The position numbers and the translations under genes were made by a program. From NCBI GenBank assembly GCA_013076295.1, contig RQOL01000861.1, positions 3,596,001 through 3,660,000 of the forward strand: a DNA stretch of 64,000 nt, in the 5' to 3' direction. Each line of letters begins with the position of its first letter. The stretch's first letter is position 1. The notes under the pieces are model-generated. The model did not search any database and had not been told where the DNA came from. It saw only the letters and a list, made by a program, of their open reading frames with translations. Below, piece after piece: positions 56,901 to 64,000 of the stretch. This stretch comes from Sanderia malayensis. Its lineage: Eukaryota > Cnidaria > Scyphozoa > Semaeostomeae > Pelagiidae.

Positions 56901-59900
56901 TCAAGAACCTTCTTGAGTTCTTGAAGCAGAGAGACCCATTTTCGAGCACTGCTCTCGTTGTCAGCCAGTACAAGCACATTGTAAATGGTTTCTGGTTGGT
57001 TCAACTCGCACATCGAGATCTACGAGAGACAAAACCAAGTGATGACTGTGAACCAATATAAGACACAAGGTTGTTATATCCTTATATTGAGCATGGCTGA
57101 ACTTTGGATCTGAAAGAATGGAAAGAGAGCAAAAAAGAGAAGCTTACCTTGAAAATACACGGAATATCTCTCTCGTTCGCATGAATCACGTCTGATTTTG
57201 CAACAGTTGAAACAGAAAACTCTTTATCTCTGTAAATGAAAGGCAACCTTTTTACTTCGATTCAATCCACTATTCATCAACCAAAGGTAACAGTCGTGCC
57301 GCCAAGTTGTACATTGTTTAATTCAAGGTATTATCAACTCTTATCAGTGAACTATGAATTCGTAACTACCTGATATCCATAACTTGAAGCATCGTATTGC
57401 TGACTTGTCCTGAGCCACTAACGTCGTAGAAAAACACTTTGAAGTCACAAACGATGGCAAATGCTTTCATCCAACCACGCTTTACACCTCCTGGTTTCGG
57501 AACCTGAAGAATAGTGGTGAAATGAATATACACTGAATATATCTCTTTGTGAAAGGACAAGTGAAAGAAACATGGTGCTGGAGTAATAGTCAGTCAATGT
57601 ATGAATTTGGAGAGAAGAAACATACTTTGACGAAACTTTCATAAGCAGTTCCAGTTCCCTTCTTTGGATCGATTCCAAGCGGCCTGTTGGAAACTGAAAG
57701 GAATTTCGCAACAATGTAACAATACTGCAGAGTAATACACGTCGCATGGCCACGTAACAAAGCACTGCAAACTGCAACTGGTTAAATAAACAGTTATGTA
57801 GTGTTTACTCACGTAAACTTTGAGGCACTGGACAGGCTTGCGGTGAGTCCATCTGGCAACGAATATGACACGAATATCCACAGGCTAAGATACAGAAGGA
57901 CAATTTTAATACTGGCACTAAAAAAGCTAAAAAGCAACACTTCAATACCATCATCAAACTGGTCCATAATGTAACACGTGTATGTTATAGTTGAATTCAA
58001 TAATAAAAGCAACAAGAAGTTCAATGTGATTAATAAGAATGGCAACTAATCAAGTACCTTCACAAACCATGCCCTGTCTGACGTGGCCTATCATCACAGA
58101 CATGCAATGGTGACACTTTGTGGGTGATGGATAGGTTTTGCCAACAAATTTATGAATCTTGCGTGCCTAAAACAAATGATACATACACTAGATATTTCAT
58201 TTACATTATATAAGCATTATAAGTGCGAGTGTGAGTGAGTGAGTGTGTGTGTGTGGGTGAGTAAACAGAAAGGGTGCATAAGAGAGGGGGCAATGTCTCA
58301 CCTGAGCTGGAACTACGCTAACTGCTGAAAGGGGCCTTTGGGCAGGGATTACCGGAGGAGGTGAAGCCGAAATTTGCACTTCTTTGTCACTATCCTGCAA
58401 GTATAGATGTATCTGCGTATTAAAGGAGCACACATACACAATCAACAAAAGCAATAATGTAATGAGGATGGTTAAATATTTGCAATCACAATGCTAACCA
58501 TTGAAACGTCGATGTTTGGCGAGGTAGAGCTCTGGAAGAAATTGTAAAGCTGCAGATCCCCATAGCCACCTGAGTGAAAAAATTCAAAGATAATCAAAAA
58601 CAAGTTGCATATATCCATCATCAAACAACGTCATGTGTTACACAGTTGCTATTAATTCTTTCTATGTATCTGGGAGAATAAAACCAGGCATACCTTGAGA
58701 TTTCAATTTTTCATTCTCTACTTTAATATTTTCCAATTCTTCTGATGCTGTTTTTGCTTTCGTTTCGGCTTCAGTTAATTTCCTAGATGAAAACAATAAA
58801 ATAAAACATGGTAATTGAGTCTACCAAGCCAAGTATACTAGATCAAGGAAGATAGAAATCTTACAGTGGCCTTTAAAAAACAAACAACAGTCTTCATTAC
58901 CTTTCCAATGCAAGGCGTGCCATTTTAACCTTATTCAGTTCTTCACTCAGATGATTCTTCGCCTGTACTTCCATTTTAAGATTTGCTTGAAGTGACAAAA
59001 GCTCCTGCTTGTCGAGTCTCTGTGATCTTCTCGTTTGCCAATTCTTGCTCTAATTCGAACAACAAAGAATAGACGAGATATTAAAAGACTGACAGATAAA
59101 ATAAAGGTACCTTCGCAGAGTCCTGATTCTTTTTAAACTCACTAGACTTAGATCTACCCAACTCGTTTATCAACAAATGCAAAACGACTACAAATAGCTA
59201 AGGTTATTCAAGATACTTCAATACTTACAGCTGCAGGCCCTCCAGCTAAACCAGAAACCTTTAAATTCTCAAGCTCCTCTGACATCTTAGTGGCAAGTGC
59301 TTGCAAATATCCACGCGCGTCCTTTTCATCACTCACCCTGCAAAACATGCATTCAATTACCCCCTGGTACTATGCTCTCTGTGCATACAAACTTGATACT
59401 GATTCATAAGGCTAGGCGGAGGGTAGCCGTATCAATAACTACTTACCACTGTATGATTTCAGCTATCTGCTCCTCCCAGTGTGTCACAGCTTCCCGCTTC
59501 TCCGCAACTTCTCTCAACTCCTCTTCCAGATTCTTCTGTGATGCCTTGTTCTTCTCAATGACCATATTCAGCTGCCAAAATCAATTTGACGATCATAAAC
59601 CGACGTATAGTACATACACCTATACAGCCACACATAGTTGGCTTGGTACATGACACGTGCAGCGTGTGTAGTACGACACTACACGACACGACACGACACG
59701 ACACACGTACACGATACACACTCAGTAGGTTTTAAAAAGCATTGTTGCTTCCACCTTCAAGAGTGAAGCAATTTTGAATGCATTATATCTATCTTCGGGG
59801 AGGTGCAAGTATAAATTTACCTTCTCTATCTCATTGCTGAGTTTCTTGTTTTCTCCTGCCAATAAACTCTTCTCTCGATCTGCTTGCTTTCTCAGCTCGA

Positions 59901-62900
59901 TAATAAATTCTTGATCTTCACTTGAACTAAAATTGCACCCAATGCAAGCATTAGCATGTATATAATACACTTACTGAGCAATAAAGTTAATGAGCAATAC
60001 ACGAACGTGAAGCTTGAGAAAAGGAGATCAAGCTTACCTTTCTTTCATAAGAGAATCTAGCTTGGCTTTCAATAATGAAACCTTGAAAATAAGATGTAAT
60101 GAATACTTGAACAAGCTGTTAAGGGCAAGGTACAATGCGCATGCCATGGAGTAATATACATGACATATATATGCAGTTTGAAAAGGGTGATAGGATGAGT
60201 ATATATACCTCAGACTTCCAAGAAGAAGCACTGTGTTCACTTTCAGCCAGTCTGGCCTTCAATTCCTGCAAAACAACATCAAACGTTTAAATGGCTACTA
60301 AATGGACCATGCGATTGGAACGGACTAAGTCACAACTTCCAAACAAATTTGTTTAATGCTTCAGAAGCAAAAAAACATGACGTAGAAGGTATATCGGCTT
60401 ATGAAATGACTATTGTGTTGAAATATCCCAAACCCACCTTTAATTCTTTCGAGTATCTGACTTTTTCTTTAGTAAGTGTTCCCTCTTGCTCGTCTTTCAC
60501 TCGTTCCAACTCAGATTTCAACCTGTCCAAGACAAAAGTATTCACCATCACCCTCCTGGAAACACATCTGCTCAAACTGCTAATTCATTCAATACACAGA
60601 ATAAACACGGGGGTAAATGCTACACGTCGATGAAAACAACGTGTCAAACAAATAACAAACCTCGATAATTCTTTCTCAGCCACAGCACCGGATTGATGAC
60701 TGGGAGTAAATCGATCACTAGGCTGCTTGCTCTAAAAACAACGAAAACACATCCGTACTCTGTTGCTCAATATAATAACTTACAGATACTCCTATTTAAA
60801 ACAGCTATATATAATTAAGCTCTTCCAGTTAGCATGACAATCCCAGATAAGATGTAGTAAGCATACCTTAGCACGTTCCAAATCAGCTTGCAAATCCATT
60901 GCATTCTGTGAAGGATGATAAACTCGTATCAGTATATTGACGAATAAAATGAATAATCGCGGTTAATAATACATGTTATAGATAAATGAATGCAAATACA
61001 TGAATGCAGTTAGTTACTGTTACCTGTTCGCTCTTGGCTTTCAATTTTTGTTCTTTTAAAAGGTCTGCTTGAAGCTCTTCAACTTGAGACGTAAGCTTGA
61101 CACAAAACAGATAAATTTACTTCATATCCTATATACAATAGCTATGGTAAAGAGAATGTATTGCGTATTAAACAATATGAGCAAATCTTCGGAATATACC
61201 TCTCTCTTTTTCTTTTCTGACGCTCGCAGATCTTGACGCACCATCTCAACCTTATTCATCATGTTTTCTGAAAAATAAACAGACACACCATGCTCTATTC
61301 ACATCCATTCAAACTCTTGACATTATCCTATGCATTTACCCCCTGTTAATAACAAGCTCTCGATACAACATGCCATAGTCAGAACTATTATAACCGGGGG
61401 TACAATGCACAGGACAACCAACCTATTTCCTCTTCTTTCTCGCGCACCAAACGCGTTAGCTTCAACTTCTGCGATCGAACTTCTGCGAGTTTATCGTTCA
61501 AATCACTGAATTCGTCCATGTTTAACTTGCGCTGTGCATGCACGTCTTTGAGGTCCTTCTGCGCAGACGTGAACTTCTCCTTAATGGAAATCCTCTCTGA
61601 ATCAATGCTGTTCTTTTCGGCAGTGAGTGTCTTGTTTGCTTTCTCCAATTCTCTGACTTTACTAGTGAGCTCTGAAGATCGAAAGCATCAACAATTAGAA
61701 TTATCACGCCTCACAACCAATAGAAAATTCACATACATGCTAAATCATCTAGAAAACTTTCTCACAAGACAAGCTCCCATGGCACGACCTAATCATATAA
61801 CATGCAGCTGACACAAACAGAACGAATGCTATGACTGCTTGCGTGCAACATAAGACATAACATAAGTAAACTAATGCGAGTGCTAAACGATTGTTGATAG
61901 TGCTTTACATACCATCTTTATGAAGATCGAGGTCTTTTCTTTGTTTGACATTTTCTTTGAGTTCCTTCTCAGCTTTTTCTTGCTTTGCTTGTGACTCTGA
62001 ATGCAAACGTTTGCCATGTCAAACAAGCAACATACAGAAACATGCTTCTAATCTAACAATATCTACAATAAAATATGCATCGTTACCTTCCAGTGTTTTC
62101 TTCAGAGTATTGACTTCGTTCTGTAGCTTCTTGGATGCTTCTGCATTATGGCTCGATGAGTTTCTTCCACTATCCAGAGCATTTCTGCTTGTTTCCAAAG
62201 CTGCAGGCAAAAACAATGACAACATGAGTGTTCAGAAAAACTCCATCAATAACAGCATTGTCCACAAAGCTACATCATGATACAACAATGGGACATGTAT
62301 GAGCAGCAATGCTGCTCAGTTCTTAAATCACACAGTATTAAAGCTTATATCTTCCATTGAGATTAACATTATTTAATACGAAATAAAATTGCAAACAGAG
62401 AAAAGCATAGCTTACACCGAAGTCTTCTAGAAAGTTCTGCTTTGTCTTTTTCCAACACAGCTATTCGTTTTTCATAATGGCTAGAGCGATCATTTGAAGC
62501 TGCAATCACACAGAAGACAGAATTATCAAACATGCCATACCAGGTACATGGTACATAAACCGATACGCAAATAGATAATACGTGAATACATAATACATGA
62601 CATGTGATTTCACGAATAGAATATACGCAATGAATAAGCTATCCAAAACGATATAATAACAAAGAGTATTGACAGTAGTAAAGAAAAAATTACCTGCTGC
62701 ACCATCGGGATCAGGTCGAACCGAGTTAGGAGTCAGCGCAGGCAAAGCTGAATTATTAAGAGTGCTGCAACAGACAGAGAGGTTGATAAAATAGGCGGAT
62801 TAACACACACGACAAGGCATAATACATCAATGTATACGAATATATATGTACAGTAAACACCCGCATATAAGAACAGGTGAATTAAGAACCTTCCAGGCTG

Positions 62901-63935
62901 ACATTTCTGCTCAAAATAATAAAAAAGACAATAGGCAATTGTATTTGAACAATAGAGTGTATGCAGAATTCACAGGTTCTCATACGCGGGTGCTTACTGT
63001 ATTGGTTATATTGAGTGTTGATACAATATAGTTGAAAATACAGTGTATAGGAATGAGTATGTGGCATAAATGCTGCATATGCTTACTTCTGTCCGAAGAA
63101 TGTGAAGCCAATGAAAGGTAGGTGGTGACCAGTGAAGACTTGGTGTGTTGCAGGGGGCGCACATTCCTGTTCGGACAATAGACAAATAATCAGAAGTATT
63201 TTAAAAGAAAATTGAGGCTTAACGGAAAAGCATAGTTTTCAACATGGTTTTAATTATCGTTCTTTTGATTCTTTATTTAATAATGATTCTCTGTTTAATG
63301 TTCTTAAATGTTTACTTAACCTGCGGAATACATGCGATGAGCATGTGTTATGAATGTCAATGCAGGAAAGAGATAACATATCAAGGTCTTACCGCTGCTC
63401 TAGGTTCCATCAGATCATCAACATCGAAATTAGACACATCTGTCGGACTGCTCACTTCAGGAAGAAACGGTGGAGTACCTAGGAAACACCATATCATTTT
63501 ATTCCATCACTGCTGATATTTCTATTGGCACATGTAGCCAACAACTGCGAAATAAAACAAGCTAATGGAAAAATAATTGACATTGATAAAATATCATGCT
63601 CACTTTCAAATATATTATCCCAGTTGATTCCTTCGAAGAATGGATGAGATCTGAAATCTTCCACTCCGTTTTGCCCCAGTCGTTCAGATGCTACACATAC
63701 CAATCTAGCGTGTGACGTAATACAAATCATCGTCAACAGGCCGAGGCTTAGATTAACTTAGAGTAACTTAGAGTAAAAAACCGAGAGTTGAAGGTTGGGG
63801 GTTGGACTAGGTTAAAATAGAAGGGGGTTGAGGGTTAAATTAGACGAACTAAGGTCGAAAACACAGTTCTTACTTCTTCATTAGAATCTTTGCATCATCA
63901 GATATATCATAATCGTCAGGGAACTGAAACTTCGC
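52309..63935 (-). CDS. CDC42BPA: MRCK (CDC42-binding protein kinase, Gek family), N-terminal kinase part outside window
   Basis: Forty-four exons, 1451 residues in frame from the end of the kinase domain to the stop; whole vertebrate MRCKs have about 1700. Domain order is kinase tail, long coiled coil, C1, PH, citron homology, CRIB, which is diagnostic for MRCK. ROCK lacks CNH and CRIB, and citron kinase lacks CRIB. MRCK is a Ser/Thr kinase downstream of Cdc42 that phosphorylates myosin light chain and its phosphatase, at cell edges and junctions. It lies head-to-tail with CPS, with no functional link apparent. The catalytic lobe lies to the right of the window. Orthology to a single vertebrate paralogue (alpha, beta or gamma) cannot be assigned. 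Confidence 0.95.
53412..53559. mobile_element. TA-flanked MITE, CAGTAAACACC family, copy 1
   Basis: 148 bp with inverted ends CAGTAAACACCGCGTATAAG and its complement, between TA dinucleotides, in an MRCK intron. A sister copy is at 62851. Confidence 0.88.
54337..58394 (-). CDS. CDC42BPA: MRCK gene, exons for C1, PH and citron homology domains
   Basis: Exons: 58302-58394, 58058-58166, 57809-57884, 57626-57683, 57370-57503, 57148-57229, 56876-57019, 56609-56687, 56369-56437, 56173-56268, 55820-55903, 55393-55635, 55039-55146, 54787-54867, 54541-54638, 54337-54427. C1: [33 protein letters not shown], with zinc-binding His and Cys in order; it is likely an atypical lipid binder. [39 protein letters not shown] begins near [20 protein letters not shown] and ends with [10 protein letters not shown]. 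The exon at 57809 ends GA|GTAAAC; the nearer GTGAGT would break frame. Confidence 0.92.
55921..56165 (+). repeat. Degenerate purine-rich repeat in an MRCK intron
   Basis: Loose repeats of GGACAAGGACAGG and AAGACAGG types over about 240 bp. A shorter cousin lies at 52855-52945 in another MRCK intron. No regular period. Confidence 0.5.
58499..63935 (-). CDS. CDC42BPA: MRCK gene, exons for kinase C-lobe end, AGC tail and coiled coil
   Basis: Exons: 63874-63935, 63604-63704, 63393-63478, 63087-63166, 62694-62764, 62416-62499, 62087-62200, 61913-61996, 61423-61671, 61200-61267, 61024-61095, 60867-60905, 60661-60731, 60438-60522, 60209-60265, 60038-60081, 59821-59926, 59447-59571, 59229-59337, 58901-59049, 58694-58782, 58499-58569. 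Kinase end: [20 protein letters not shown]. Extension: [26 protein letters not shown]. Then heptad-rich coiled coil and the family block [20 protein letters not shown]. The exon at 62416 uses donor GGT|GTAAGC, which the frame requires. Confidence 0.92.
59681..59706 (+). repeat. Pentanucleotide (ACGAC)n microsatellite
   Basis: About five CACGA units in an MRCK intron. Confidence 0.8.
62851..62999. mobile_element. TA-flanked MITE, CAGTAAACACC family, copy 2
   Basis: 149 bp, ends CAGTAAACACCCGCATATAA and complement of CAGTAAGCACCCGCGTATGA, between TA dinucleotides. It shares an internal CAGGCTGA block with copy 1. Confidence 0.88.
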
Positions 63936-64000
63936 CTAAAACAAAATACAACCCCCATCAACCACGACTCTGTTCAAAAGGTTTCGCCGGCAGAGAGTCC

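Noticed and set aside
52309..63935. ROCK or citron kinase
   Set aside because: The C1-PH-CNH-CRIB order with the [14 protein letters not shown] motif is specific to MRCK.
1..64000. tRNA, rRNA or other structured RNA genes
   Set aside because: No convincing cloverleaf, A/B box pair or rRNA block was seen by eye; small ones could be missed.

Overview
The window is animal nuclear DNA. The genes are intron-rich with short introns and GT-AG borders, the background is AT-rich, and the families are metazoan: a PP4 regulatory subunit, an R7 RGS protein, ionotropic glutamate receptor-like channels, mitochondrial-type carbamoyl-phosphate synthetase, a rhodopsin-class GPCR and an MRCK kinase. Many short inverted-repeat transposons, an intronless GPCR and a carbamoyl-phosphate synthetase that keeps its amidotransferase cysteine fit a marine invertebrate, possibly a cnidarian. 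The sequence alone does not fix the phylum. I rebuilt every gene exon by exon from conserved protein blocks, splice sites and codon phase. All models close in frame except the RGS gene, which has one base missing.

Layout. 40-5163 (-): a PPP4R4-like HEAT-repeat gene that runs off the left edge. 5765-12482: a 6.7-kb foldback-type element made of two opposed 9-bp tandem-repeat arms around a mariner-like core, flanked by a 10-bp target duplication. It sits between the diverging 5' ends of PPP4R4 and the RGS gene. 13115-17342 (+): an R7-family RGS gene with DEP, GGL and RGS domains and a frameshift near its end. 17948-33063 (-): three tandem five-exon ionotropic-glutamate-receptor-like genes with matching exon lengths. 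A broken non-LTR retrotransposon, itself hit by a TTAA-flanked MITE, lies between the second and third.

33614-50725 (-): a complete 41-exon carbamoyl-phosphate synthetase (1510 residues) with a mitochondrial-type leader. Introns of this gene hold a 113-bp satellite with telomere-like motifs (40741-42238), an intronless class A GPCR on the same strand (44761-45873) and several MITEs. 52309-63935 (-): an MRCK/CDC42BP kinase gene covering the end of the kinase domain, coiled coils, C1, PH, CNH and CRIB, whose 5' part lies beyond the right edge.

The genes do not form a functional operon; they are ordinary neighbours. The most notable structures are the foldback element, the tandem receptor array with a paralogue-specific change at the ligand arginine and relics of the neighbouring synthetase gene in its spacers, the synthetase that combines a glutaminase cysteine with N-acetylglutamate-site residues, and the satellite inside its intron.
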